Source: Epiperipatus broadwayi (Eukaryota > Onychophora > Udeonychophora > Euonychophora > Peripatidae). Taken from it: a stretch of 64,000 nt of DNA. Shown piece after piece: positions 46,817 to 58,188 of the stretch. The stretch spans positions 3,267,482 to 3,331,481 of the forward strand of contig JAQFVV010006309.1 of assembly GCA_028023455.1 (NCBI GenBank), given 5' to 3'. The position numbers and the translations under genes were made by a program. The notes below the pieces were generated by a model that was given only the letters and a program-made list of their open reading frames with translations, had not been told where the DNA came from and did no database searches. Position 1 is the first letter of the stretch; the number at the start of each line of letters is the position of its first letter.

Positions 46817-48356
46817 CACAATCTTTTAATGAATATCACATTTTTGGAAGTGATAATATTAAATTTTAAGCTTGTGCAATGGGAAATAGTTTATTCTGTA
46901 AACTTATTGTTTATGATACTTTCATTTCATAAATCAGAATGATTTTATCACATAATTTTGCAACTAATTAATCATGAATGTGTGAAAATATGAAAAAATG
47001 AAGAAGTAAAGAATGAGGCTACCAGTATTTGAAATTAAAAATGGGGTTTGAGACAATTTTTTAAGGTTGAGTAGAAATAGATCAGATTGTTAGAAAATAA
47101 TTTATGAATTGAAATCTTAAGAAAATGCATTAAAAATAAATGCCATTTTTTAGTCATCTGGTTTTTGACAATGATGTGGGGTTTTTAAATTAATATTGTT
47201 TTAAAAAAATAGGATTCCCAGATATAGAAATTTTTCTGCAAAGTGATCAACCTACATTTTATTATTAAGAGTTGGTGTTTATATTTATAAAATAATACCA
47301 GGTATGAGTGTGTTTATTTGTGTTTTTTTCATTCATTGTTTTTTTATTAGTAATTTTATTTGCTAGACAATAGTCATAGACTGTTTGATTTTTTGTTTTC
47401 TTTTGTTATTAGTCATCTTTCTGATAAAAGAAATAATTTAAGACTATAAAACAAACATTTGAAAATCATTACAACAGTACTCAAGTTCATATTAACTTTA
47501 AGAAGGAGTAATGAAACTTCATCAAAGTATTAATTGCTGACTTCTGAGGAAGATTTTTCTGTGAACTGGAATTTTTTAAGTCTTTCAATGGCTTGATCTG
47601 GTTGTTTCTTATTTTGAGCATTTCACTTGATTACTGAAAGCATTTGCATATTGCTGCAATTTTCAGTTTTATTCTTTAAATGTGAAAACCTTCATTATAA
47701 TTATTTTTATTAATTAAAAAAAAAAATTCTACAGAGAGATTTTAATCTAGCCAACAAAGTCAAGCTAAATTTGAAAATGATTTGAGCAGAGAAGATTATC
47801 TCTTTAGAACTTTAGAAAGGGTTTTATGAAAAACATTTTAGTTCTTATAAATATGTTATAGTCAAAATGTAGTAATTAAAATTCAAAAGGTTTAAATGCT
47901 CTGATCAAGTTTTTGGCAGATTACTTCCAGAATCATAGAGCTGATTAATTATCATCAGTTAGAAGTATGCATATATATATATATATGGACAGTATGTAAA
48001 TGTGGTTAATATATAAATGTGGGGATTAAATGTTCCATTTTCTCAAAAATGGAATGCATGAATCCTTTCTGTTGATAGATTGTAGATCCTTTGTGATTGC
48101 CCAAGCTTCTTTGCATTTTTTTTTATCTATCATCTCTTTTGTCACAGATTGTTCTCATTCACACTGATGGGAATGAAAGTATGGCCTGTAGTTTGCACAT
48201 GATTGAGAATGGGAAGTCAATAGAATTAAAATAAATGAAGATTGCTTAAGCCATCTGATTTTGAAGATGATGTTATTGTTTTTTTACAAATACTGCTTTA
48301 AAATCTTTGGAAATGTCACATGAATTATAACACAATAACAACAAACAATAACAAAT
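46817..48356. other. AT-rich non-coding DNA, nothing recognised
   Basis: A (TA)n microsatellite lies near 47970. No gene supported. Confidence 0.5.
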
Positions 48357-48368
48357 AAAGTTTAATGG

Positions 48369-48476
48369 TATAATATATATATTTTTTCCTCATGTGTCAT
48401 AGCATTAGCTGGGAAGCGAACCCACTAACCTGAGACAACTACTTGTAAGGCAAGCTGATCTGACCTCTCGACCACC
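48369..48476 (-). mobile_element. tRNA-derived SINE, second complete copy, with TSD
   Basis: Sense is minus. A box TGGTCGAGAGG and B box GGGTTCGCTTCCC at tRNA-like spacing, tail TAATGCTATGACACATGAGG and an A-rich end. Perfect 12-bp duplication AAAGTTTAATGG at 48357-48368 and 48477-48488. Same family as 29852; the internal region differs by scattered substitutions. Confidence 0.88.
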
Positions 48477-48488
48477 AAAGTTTAATGG

Positions 48489-49759
48489 CTTTTTAAAAAT
48501 ATATACTGTATATAAACATAAGAGATAAAATTAGTTTTAAAAGTGCTTTTTGATAAAAATAATTTGATATTAAAAGAATATATTTTGCTTAAAAAATGTG
48601 TTTTTTAAATAAATATATTTTATTAGTAATTATTTGTGGATCTTAGAATTGGAAATTATGAGCAATGTAAAGATAGTATACCATAAAATAAAACATGAAG
48701 AAATAGATACTGAGATTAATAAGCATCATAAGTGAAATGGAAAAGAAGTAGAACATATAGTTATCTCCGACCTTATTGAAAACAATAAGTGGCTGAAATG
48801 ATGCAGATTGAACATATTGCTTGATATTATGAAAAGAGATTAATAGGTGAAGTTTTAATTGCTATTCTAAGAGGTTTTAAAAGACTTGAAGTTAAATAAC
48901 AAAATAATTGAATGGCTTTATTGTTCAGAAGTTCATAAAATGTTTAGATATCAAAAATTATGGAATGCAATCAAGAGCTTTGTGTTCCAGTGTCTGATAC
49001 ACTGCCACTATATTAAACCAACAGGGTTATGTTTAAAGTGGAATTATTAGCATAAAAAGTTTTCTGGAGTGATGTAGAAAAAAAAAGCTATAATTAAAAA
49101 AACTAGATTAAACTTTAAAGAGAGAAATAATGAAAATAATAGATAAGGAAAATGGTGTAATGGACTTCAAATATCCACTGTGAACAAATGATTCCAGCTT
49201 TACTCATATAGAAGGACTGTAAAAATGAAATATTATTTATTTGGATGTCCAATTGCCAATTAATAAAAGTTTGAATGATTTTTTATCAGTTGTTTTAGTT
49301 TTTATCTAAGGTTTGTTATATATGATATATTTAAGTACAAATTATACAAGCAGACATTATTTGACACAAACCTAAATACAGATAAACATGGCACATATTC
49401 TACTCCAGTTAGTCTAAATATCTTTTTTTTTTTGTCGTTTTTTTTTCTCAGAGAATTATTTTTCTTTATGACTTAGTTTATTTTCATATTAACTTAATAT
49501 TTTGTATATTTTCTTACAAATATAGAAAGTGAAAACAAGCGTCTGGACATTTATTTTTATGATTTATAAGATTGCAACTACGTTCCGATATAAAACATTT
49601 GTTAAAATAATTTTTATACATTCATTCCTGTCTTTATTATAAATACTAAAACCTGCAATTTTTTTAAAGATGTTTATAATTTTATTATTTATATATAATC
49701 GTTTAATTATGCTTTGTTTTTTATATTTTAATGCTTTCGAATCTTTTTTTATATTTTAG
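48489..49759. other. AT-rich non-coding DNA with a weak dispersed repeat
   Basis: ATTGAATGGCTTTATTGTTC near 48907 is the third occurrence of the block also seen near 16803 and 27567. Nothing else supported. Confidence 0.4.
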
Positions 49760-49804
49760 ATGCATCGTCTAATGGCACTATTCCTTCATTACCAGATGTC
49801 AGAG
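49760..49804 (+). CDS. Candidate 45-nt internal microexon of a host gene
   Basis: A strong 3' splice-site context (TCTTTTTTTATATTTTAG, ending 49759) precedes a 45-nt block that is compositionally unlike its surroundings. It is followed by GAG|GCAAGT (49805), a good donor apart from C in place of T, that is, a GC-AG intron. Length is a multiple of three, so inclusion keeps frame. With one base from the previous exon it reads ASSNGTIPSLPDVR, open and peptide-like, consistent with a linker segment of a scaffold or cytoskeletal protein. I cannot name the gene. If real, the plus strand here lies in a gene with very long introns. Confidence 0.4.
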
Positions 49805-49810
49805 GCAAGT

Positions 49811-51310
49811 ATATTGTTTTTATTGATCAATTAGTAAATTAGATATTTTTTAGCTTTAATTCAAAACAATGACGCTGTAAATTAGGCAAATTTCTTTTAC
49901 ATAAAAAAAGTTGAGTTTTCAGTAATTTTTTAATACTTAAACTTTGTTAACGATGTGATATAATTAATTCAATTGCAAGAAGAAAGAGGTTTTAAAATAT
50001 TTTGTTTGGAAAAAAATATTTAAAAATTGCTTAAACAAAGATATAATTTTTTTAATAATTTACAAAAGATTTAAAAAAACTGATCTTTTACTATACAAAT
50101 AATTGTATAATCAGGATTCAAGAGGCAGATTGAACACAACAGTTTTACTTGATTACTCCAAACAAAATTTGTTTAATTAATTGAGAATCAATCCATAGGT
50201 GTATAAATCTTCCGATCGGCGCGCTGTACCTTCATATACATTTGCGTATATATGCATTAAATAAAAAAATTAAATAGATAAAGTTATAACTCATTTAATA
50301 ATTGTGTAATGTTTGACTTTTGCAACGTTTTTTAGTGTAAATTATTTCGTTTACATAATGATATAATTTATAGAATTTTAAATTATCCTGTTGATATTAT
50401 TAATTAAGAACCATATATTTACTATATTAAATAAATATTACTTTTTAGAATATTCCTAATTTAATGGTGTGGATTCTTGATTTTTTTTTTGTTTTTTAAA
50501 ATAACAAATATATTCACTTATAAACAATTCTATAAAGTTTTTTTAAAAATGTAGTCAACTTAGTAGATTTCATTTTTGACTTCTATATAAATGATTTTAT
50601 AAATTTAAATAATTGACTATAATTCTAAATGCTGGCTTAATTATTCCATGTACTGTATTTATATTTAGTTAATAGTAATTTTTATTTGGGTTTAAAGTTT
50701 ATATCTGCTCTAGGAATGGTATCATAATCTTTAATCTAATAAATTAATAGAAATAATCGTTAATATATTTATCTAAAATGGATAGTAGAGAAAGTTTGAA
50801 TTTAGAATTATTGAATACTGAATAAATGATAATTTGTGTAAGAAATTGAGACTTGGGTCAATTAAGGAGATACTGGTTCAACATGAAATGTATATTGGGG
50901 GTCATTTATTTTTTTCAGATATCTTTATTCGTATGTTTGAAGAAGGTGTTGCAGAATAAGTTATAAATATATTTAAATTAAAATTTTACACATAAGAAAA
51001 GGCATTGAATTATTTCATAGGTTTATGTTCAATTATAAAAAACCAGATATATTATTTTTTCACAGAGATTAATGTTTATATCTGGCCCAGTATTGATATA
51101 ATAATTTCTAGTTTAATAAATGATTAGTACAAGTCATTAATAAAGTTAAATGAATACAGACAGTTTGACACTTATAAATCAAACTATATTTGTAATACGC
51201 TTTAAACGTATATAAGTGAAATTAATAAAAATTTTCACAAATAACAGCATTTAGCTTAGCGCTTTTGGATTATGTTTACTCCATACTCATAGCCATTATT
51301 ATGTGTAAAC
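49811..51310. other. AT-rich non-coding DNA, nothing recognised
   Basis: A small GC-richer patch (CCGATCGGCGCGCTG near 50213) is notable for its CpGs but has no recognised function. Confidence 0.4.
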
Positions 51311-51334
51311 ATAATGAATGCAAATTTATGCAAA

Positions 51335-51556
51335 TCATCCTGTCCATTTTTTCGATATTGTAAAGCCAGCATCTCTTTGTTTGATGGTGTTTGGATCATT
51401 CGCAATGAAGTACACTTCTTTTATTTTTCTTTTGGTGTCATTTCTTTCTTTGTAAACAATTTCAGTGCTAGAAGGTGCGAATTTATAATTAAATGTTTTT
51501 TGGTGTTCTTCAAATATTAAATTGCTTTTATTTTTGTTTACCACTCTATTGTACAT
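51335..51556 (-). pseudogene. GIY-YIG endonuclease C-terminal remnant (Penelope-like)
   Basis: Minus-strand frame with VYKERNDTKRKIKEVYFI followed by NDPNTIKQRDAG. The basic KRKIKE block followed by an I-xxxPNT-N-R-D-G segment is the typical end of GIY-YIG domains in Penelope-like elements. The catalytic GIY and YIG strands and the reverse transcriptase are absent, so this is a 5'-truncated piece. It differs from the 58-61 kb copies and the 35-kb remnant, so at least three Penelope-type lineages contributed to the window. Confidence 0.6.
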
Positions 51557-51560
51557 ATAT

Positions 51561-52640
51561 GTGTTGTGCTATTCTATTGTTTACTAAGACCCGAGTTTCA
51601 TCATCTGTGTGTTTTATGACTTTTTGTTATTCACAGAGAAATCAAAATTTATGGTAACATTTATTGTTGATATTTGGGGTTTATTAAAATTTTAAAATTT
51701 CTACAAAATAAAAAATCAGATTTACTAGTCTTTTTTTATTGCCTCAGTTTAATTATTTTTGGAGATTCATTTATCATAGTTTATATTATATTCCAAATGT
51801 CTGTTGTATTGTTATTTACATAATATTTTTTTCTTATTAGATTATTGCAACAACTTTTTTAATTAATGTATAAGTCACTAGAAAAGACTAAGTATTTATT
51901 ATTAATAGTAGTTGTAGTAAAGATGTGAGCTAGTATTCATTTACTTAAATTAATTTTTATAAATAAAGTATGACTTTTATAACTAATTATCTCTTTATTA
52001 ATATTTAACATTTATCATTACAAACATACACTTACTGCTGATTTGTCATTCTTCATAATAATATCATTTATCTAATCTACTATTTATATAACATGTTATA
52101 GGATAAAAAAGGGGATATTGCATTAATATATAGCTACTGCTTTAAGAGGAAGAATATGACTTTTATTAAATATATGTATTAATAGTGACAAATCTTGTAA
52201 ACATAGCAATAAGCTTATCTAGCCACCATACCCATGACCTGGGGTTTCAAAATTGGTAAAAGTGATAAAATATTCAGATCATAATCAAGTACTTAACTCA
52301 AAGACTGTCTAACTAGCTATTCAATTATTAGTTAATAAATTGGCATTTAGTTATTTTTATTTAGGTAAATAAAGCAAAGGAGGATAGCTGTAATTCTCAC
52401 TATATTACTTCATATTTGATTAGCTTTTGAGTATTATTTATTATCGTTTCTCTGCAAATAAATGCTAGAGAGGTATTTGCATTACAGTTGAATATTTAAA
52501 TTCTTGTCTATATATTTATGTATTGATATTATAACTGTATAATTGTACCTTTGTTTTTTCTACTCTGCTATTGTCATTTTTGTAAGCTTTTCAGTTTATT
52601 GTTGTAGCTATTTATATAATGAATCAATACCCAACAATTG
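51561..52640. other. AT-rich non-coding DNA, nothing recognised
   Basis: No feature supported. Confidence 0.5.
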
Positions 52641-52649
52641 AGAAGCTGG

Positions 52650-53050
52650 AGTAATCAATGGATGCCTGAAGGCTTGTGCATAAAATCCCTATCTAATACC
52701 TACTGATCCAATGTTTCCAGACTAGTTTCTAGCTTGTGGTTTTCATCAGTGAGAAGGTTTGGATCTGAGAGCACTGCACCTAGATATTAAGATCTAATGC
52801 AACCCTCAGCAGCTACATTTTATCTTTACTTAACTACAAAACTATGAGTCTAAAATTGAAAACACGATAATATTTTCAATCCAAGTTCATTAACTTATAT
52901 AGTCATATAGGTCTGAACTCAAGCTTTTTGGCATCTGCTGATTACTCTGGCTTCCACTGAATGGCACTACTGTATGGAGAGTTTTGCCTGTTTAATAATA
53001 GTTATGAGCATTGCATAATAAATAGTGATCGTGTGATGTTTAGTAGTCTA
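52650..53050 (-). mobile_element. Copy of hammerhead repeat family 2
   Basis: Runs from GGAGTAATCAATGGATGCC through the ribozyme and body (GATCTAATGCAACCCTCAGC, ATAGTCATATAGGTCTGAAC), then switches to an inverted terminal segment (CTGATTACTCTGGCTTCCAC, TGTATGGAGAGTTTTGCC) and the outer end GTGATGTTTAGTAG. The left outer repeat is truncated. No frame. Confidence 0.75.
52706..52764 (-). ncRNA. Hammerhead ribozyme, family 2, core intact
   Basis: CTGATGA (plus 52743-52749), GAAAC and the GTC triplet are all kept. Stem I pairs TGGAAA with TTCTCA: one G-C pair of the other copies is here A-U by changes on both strands, while one position is mismatched. Outer stem TTGGAT/ATCCAA is kept. Stem II (AAAC/GCTA) has a mismatch, so folding may be weaker than in the 8908 copy. 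Confidence 0.8.
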
Positions 53051-53956
53051 TTGAGAAGTATTAAATATTAACAATAACAACTATAAAATTTAGAAATGAT
53101 TTTATTTATTTTTATAACTATTCCCAACTGTTAAAAATTGCAAATTTACCAGCAAAATTTAAAATTTTTGACAGTTCAAAATAACAGATTAAAATAATTA
53201 AAAGTGCTTCAAAATATTATAATTGTTAATATTTACCATTAATATATAGTTTCTAGATCATTTTGGAAAGAAGAAAAATAATGAAGATATGAATGAGATT
53301 ATTAATATTCTATTTAAAAACTCACATCAGAAATAGAGCATTGTATTAAGAAAATAAATAATAATTTTCTCTGTGAAATGTCTGCTAAACATATCATTTA
53401 TATATTTATTATAAGAATGCTTGTGGTAAGTGTTTTTTCAAAAATATGATTCTTATTTAAAAAGTATGATTCTTATATTAAGAAAGTTTATAAATAGTGT
53501 ATATACCTATATAGAGATAACAACACTTTTGCTTCAAATATAGGTATATTTTTTAAAGTTAACAATAATTTTTAAAATAAAAATGTCTATGTTAAATGAA
53601 CTTTAAGTGTGGTAGAAAAATACCACATAGTAACTATGTGTAAATAATGAAAATTTAAAAATCATGTTAAACAATAATAAGTTACTTATATTATAAAATA
53701 ATAAAATCTACATAAAGCTTAGCTTTTTTTATTATTATTATATTTAGCAGATAGTTCCACAGAAAAATATTATTTACAATTTTTAACAGTTGAGAATAAT
53801 TATAAAAGTAAACAAAAGCATTTCTAAATTTTATAATTGTTGTTGTTAATATTTAATGAATTTATGGACAATAATCTGTAGTGGATATTTTTATTTGATG
53901 TAAAATAACTATAAATTCCAACTTTTCTTTTAAAACTTGTTTCAATATTCATTTTA
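53051..53956. other. AT-rich non-coding DNA, nothing recognised
   Basis: No feature supported. Confidence 0.5.
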
Positions 53957-54560
53957 ATATATATACAACAAACCATACACAAGCTTTTTATAAATCTTGA
54001 TTTATTATAATATAAACTATTATAATGTATAATAATATACTCAGATGTTTTAACTATATTATTTTATAATCTTTATCAAGGAAGAACTAAAAAATACATA
54101 AAAAATAATAAATACAAATATTCTATAATACATATAACAAAATATAAACTTATATTTAGTAAAAAGCATTGTAAAAGTAATAAAGACATAAATGATATTA
54201 ATATTATATAACAAAATACAAATACCTCTTATCTTAAAACTCTTCTAACAAACAATTTTGTTATATGTATTCTAGAATATTTGTATTTATTGTAAGGCAT
54301 TTAAGAAACCAATGTAATGAAAAATTAAGATTGGTTGTTAGAAGAGTTTTAAGATACGGGGTATCTGTATTTTCTTATATGTATTATGGAATATTTGTAT
54401 TTATTGTTTTTTGTGTGTTTTTTAGTTGTTCCTTGATAAAGACTATAAAATAATATAGTCAAAACATTGGAATATATTATTGTACATTATAATAATTCAT
54501 ATTATAATAAATCAAGATCTATAAAGAGCAAGTTTGTGTGTGCTTTGTTGTATATATATA
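53957..54560. repeat. ~600-bp imperfect palindrome
   Basis: TATACAACAAACCATACACA at the left and TTTGTTGTATATATA at the right bound arms that pair over about 280 bp, including ATCTTGATTTATTATAATAT and ATCTTAAAACTCTTCTAAC. Near both arms lies CTTGATAAAG plus a strong hairpin (GACTATA/TATAGTC) followed by AAAACATTGG, a layout like the 3' ends of Penelope-like elements. Indels make the arms unequal. Probably an inverted pair of retroelement 3' ends; identity uncertain. Confidence 0.75.
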
Positions 54561-54683
54561 CTGAAATTAATGGGAGCTATTTTTGAAATAGAAGTCTGTG
54601 TTTGCTTGTTATTTTTATTATTTTATTATTAAATATATAAAGTAAAATAAATAAAATTAAATTTCATGAAAATCTGGAGCTTG

Positions 54684-55095
54684 TCATCCCTGCTTAGATA
54701 GTGATCGATAACGTTTGGTCCACAATCTTTTCTGTATGGCCTTTTCTCTCCTTTTAATCATCACATCATATTCTTCTTTAGTTGGAAGTGGTGGTTCATA
54801 GCTCACTTTCCATATCATGTGACAAATTTTATTTAAACAGTCAGCCATATTGAGGATCTGAGATCTTGTCTTTTCAGAGCTAATAACAAGGCAACCTTTT
54901 TTGTTGAACTTGGTTTTATAATGATTTATGAGTCTTGGTTTAATTTTTTCAGGAATCCAGTTAGCATCCTGCACATTAAAGTGAACTTAGCTTTCATGTT
55001 TCCTTTATTAACATTCTGTCCACATGGCCCACTACTACAATTGTGAACAATTTGTAATTTCTCTATTGTGTACCGGGTTCGAATATGTGTCCTCG
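54684..55095 (-). pseudogene. Mitochondrial release factor mL62/ICT1-like, broken copy
   Basis: mL62 (ICT1) is a mitoribosome-associated peptidyl-tRNA hydrolase of the class I release-factor family that rescues stalled ribosomes. The minus-strand frame 54684-54974 has DANWIPEKIKPRLINHYKT, LVISSEKTRSQILNMADCL, a PTKEEYDVMIKRR segment and a basic tail, matching the C-terminal half of the family. Upstream, IEKLQIVHNCSSGPCGQNVN aligns with the catalytic loop, but the GGQ motif reads CGQ: its first Gly is Cys (TGT). A one-base deletion near 54990 shifts the frame between the two halves. No intron separates them. The catalytic lesion and frameshift indicate a pseudogene, perhaps processed. Any N-terminus beyond 55095 is uncertain; a 66-codon frame at 55109-55309 is only a possibility. 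Confidence 0.8.
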
Positions 55096-55369
55096 AAACA
55101 CTGGCCTCTTAGGCAGAGAAGAAAATATTCGGAGAAATATGTATGTCCAAACGATAGCTATATAAATATATAACTAGCGTTACATTTACAGGACATAGCT
55201 TCTTCTCAGCTATTGAGTTGAACACCACGTTCAAAGCACTTTTTTGTTTGTGTGTAAACATGGGCGCCAGCTGTCTATTCAAAAAGAATAAACAACACAC
55301 TTTGAGCACTGGCCACTAACTCAATGCCTAAATCCACGACTAGCTCAGCTGTTTGTAATCACTAATAGA

Positions 55370-55760
55370 TTATACATAATTAGTGGTTAAAAGAATTGAT
55401 AAAAGAATTGTAAAAGGAATTTATAAAAGAGATTGATAAAAAGAATTGACCGACAAATAGAGTTTAATTTTAAAGACAATTTATTAACTAACATTAAACT
55501 ACTAAATTTAAACATCTTTATAATTTAATATAATACACACACATTTTAAATTAACATTTCTAAACTAGTTTAAATATTCTTGTAGATTTTAATAATAGAA
55601 CACTGGTATTTATCTAATTTAACTAATAACACTGATATAATGATCACGCACATATAAATTCATATAGCATTCACAAATACAGTAATAAAGCATTGATAGC
55701 ATTTGAAACTTAAACACACATATCAATAGTTCATTTTATGTATGATATAGAGTTCATATA
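55370..55760. other. AT-rich non-coding DNA with short GATAAAAGAATTG repeats
   Basis: AAAAGAATTGATAAAAGAATTG-type repeats near 55388-55450. No gene supported. Confidence 0.4.
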
Positions 55761-55761
55761 A

Positions 55762-56110
55762 TTAGACTCTTGGAGGATTCACACGAATTAATGCAATGCA
55801 ATGGCTATTACAGTATAAACGAAAATAAGCAAATGTTTTACCTAGGATTTTGAATGTAGATTTAGAACTTTGTTTTCTTCTTGTTTGTTGCTTCTTCCAG
55901 CCAGCTGGGACATTTCCTTGATGAGTTTCCTTATTATTCACGATCATTACTATTGGAGACAATTAGATACTGGCGGAGATTTTCTAAGATGTTATGCTGA
56001 CATTATTTCACGGGCAGATCTTGCTGTTTTCATCGGACATCAGGCTGGAAAGACGTGTATTCCCAAAAGCTGCTCAACACTGCATTTTTGTGTTCCTGGA
56101 TACAATTAAC
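55762..56110. other. GC-richer block with possible exon-like frames
   Basis: The block stands out in composition. A minus-strand frame (KETHQGNVPAGWKKQQ, then RRKQSSKSTFKILG) ends at AG|GTAAAA, a fair donor. A plus-strand frame (GKTCIPKSCSTLHFCVPGYN) ends shortly after CVPGY, slightly reminiscent of a THAP zinc-finger start, but has Tyr where Cys is needed. Neither can be assigned. Both may be worn transposon or exon sequence. Confidence 0.2.
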
Positions 56111-56846
56111 TCAACTGATTGAAATTAATTGACTCAATTGATTTGTGAACTGAACTATTGTTTCAACTAATTTGTGAACTGAACTGAACTGATTATCCGA
56201 TAAAATTTTACTATTTATACCTGCAATGTGTTGTCCTTGTAATATCCTCTGGCAAATATCTGTTGTCGAAATTCTTTAGCAATTAATCCTTTGACAACGT
56301 GTTTTGGAAGATTGCTTAATTAGTAATAGCCATGCAAAATGTATTGTTTTATATTTTAATTAATATCTAATCCTTTGGAGACAAGCTTTTTAATCCTGTA
56401 GTTTTATATTTTAATTAATAGCCATTGCCGTGTTTTTAATGATAATCTTCTTTTATTTCGCATACATTTTTTATTTACAATCGCACATATATACGCACAT
56501 ATATATTTTAATACAATTTACTATTTAGTTTTTTTTTTAAGATGACTTTTCCTTTACTTAAACTTGAATGAAAAAAGATTTATATTTTTCTTAAACTTTA
56601 AATTATATTTCAAATAATAATATTAGACTCTACTTCCTTTTTTATAAAACCTTTAGTTTAACTTTTCTAACTACGATTCCCCTCCCCTCTTTTAATTAAT
56701 CAATTTTAACTTTTATTTCAAACACTACTGATAGAAAACTATTTGACTCTTATTCTTTTCGAAAACAAACTGTAACAAACTCTTCAACATCTAATTTTAC
56801 GTTTTTCTTTTATGAAAGATTATTTTAATATTTTTTTTAGATAAAA

Positions 56847-57074
56847 TTATATTATATACATGTGCCAATTTGGCCTTGGCACAATAGGAATAATACCATT
56901 AAACATATCTGAATCAGATTCAGGTTTGATGAATGAACTAAGATAGTCTACCTTGCAATTTGGATAAAGTTTGACAAGAGAAGGATCACTTTTAAATCCA
57001 TTCATAATTATACGGCAATAATTAATACTTTTTGCCGCACTGAGAGTTGAATTTTGTGTTAAATATTGAATCAT
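56847..57074 (-). CDS. Unidentified exon-like frame
   Basis: Minus-strand frame of 75 codons ending in a stop, with balanced codon use unlike the AT-rich background: MNGFKSDPSLVKLYPNCKVD, then IKPESDSDMFNGIIPIVPRP. I recognise no family. It could be a last exon or a transposon remnant. The ATG at its start is inside less protein-like sequence, so the true 5' limit may be downstream at about 57010. Confidence 0.3.
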   Translation of the reverse strand: MIQYLTQNSTLSAAKSINYCRIIMNGFKSDPSLVKLYPNCKVDYLSSFIKPESDSDMFNGIIPIVPRPNWHMYII

Positions 57075-57830
57075 ACTAAAGAAATTTCAAATTATATTTA
57101 ATAAACTTTAGATTCTCCTCTCTCAAGCACCATGATGGATTTGAGAGACCTTTGTTTGTTATTTTTAAATTTATTTAAACATCCATTTTTTGACATTTCA
57201 AAATATCATATGGTCATTATCAAAAATATATATAAAAGACAACTTTTTAAAACATTTTTAGCAGTTAATAAATCAAATATAATATCCAAAAATATATTAA
57301 AATTTATTTATAAAAAACATTCTTTTATATGTATAACTTTTAATTGAAAAACATTTATTTATTTATTTATTGTTTAAATTTCTAATAAACCCAAAAGTGT
57401 TCAAAAACTTTTTTAGTTCTATATATCACTTCCTTATAAAAAGTCCTTAAAAAATATTTTTTATATCTATCTTATCATTTTTAGAAATTCATTAATTTAT
57501 TTTTGCATTATATATACAATAATCTTATTATCAATATAAATTTGAAAACCAAAAGTTAAAATGAAATATGAAATAAAGTCATATTTTTTAACATCAATTT
57601 TATTAATATTGAAAATACCCCCATGTCTTTCTTCTTTAAAACTATCCAAATAAGTTATCAACAATTTCTAGTCTATCTTCCTCATTTTTCATCTCTCCAA
57701 AATGATCCAGAAATTATTTATATATATTATTAAATATCAGTGAACACTTAGACAATTTTAATATCATAATCACTATGATGGTCAAATATCCAATATGATT
57801 TATTTGTCCATAATGTTGTCATAAACAGAA
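57075..57830. other. AT-rich non-coding DNA, nothing recognised
   Basis: No feature supported up to the Penelope-like pair. Confidence 0.5.
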
Positions 57831-58188
57831 ATAAATAAATAATCAATCAAACAAGATTGAAATAAACAACTATTAATAATTATATTTAAATATTTATCAA
57901 ACCGGCCTTCATCTCCATTGAGACCTTCTCAAGATATTATATTATAGAATTCACATAAACAAATAATAATATTCACTCCATCTACTGGACATTATTTACA
58001 TTATATTTCATTTTCTTTTTAAACATGTCCATATATATAAATAAATAAATTTAAAATATTATACATCTAAAAATTTTAACAATATCCCCCCCCCAAAAAA
58101 AAAAATTAAATATATATTTTACATCTTTTAAAAAATAAAAAATAAAAATAAATAAATAAATTGGTATTTACATATGTACAACCATTTC

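Noticed and set aside
47960-47990. TA microsatellites here and near 3778, 26395, 63108 as functional elements
   Set aside because: Simple repeats are expected at this base composition and carry no other signal.
55870-56109. THAP zinc-finger start
   Set aside because: CVPGY lacks the required Cys, no downstream THAP residues follow and the frame closes at once.
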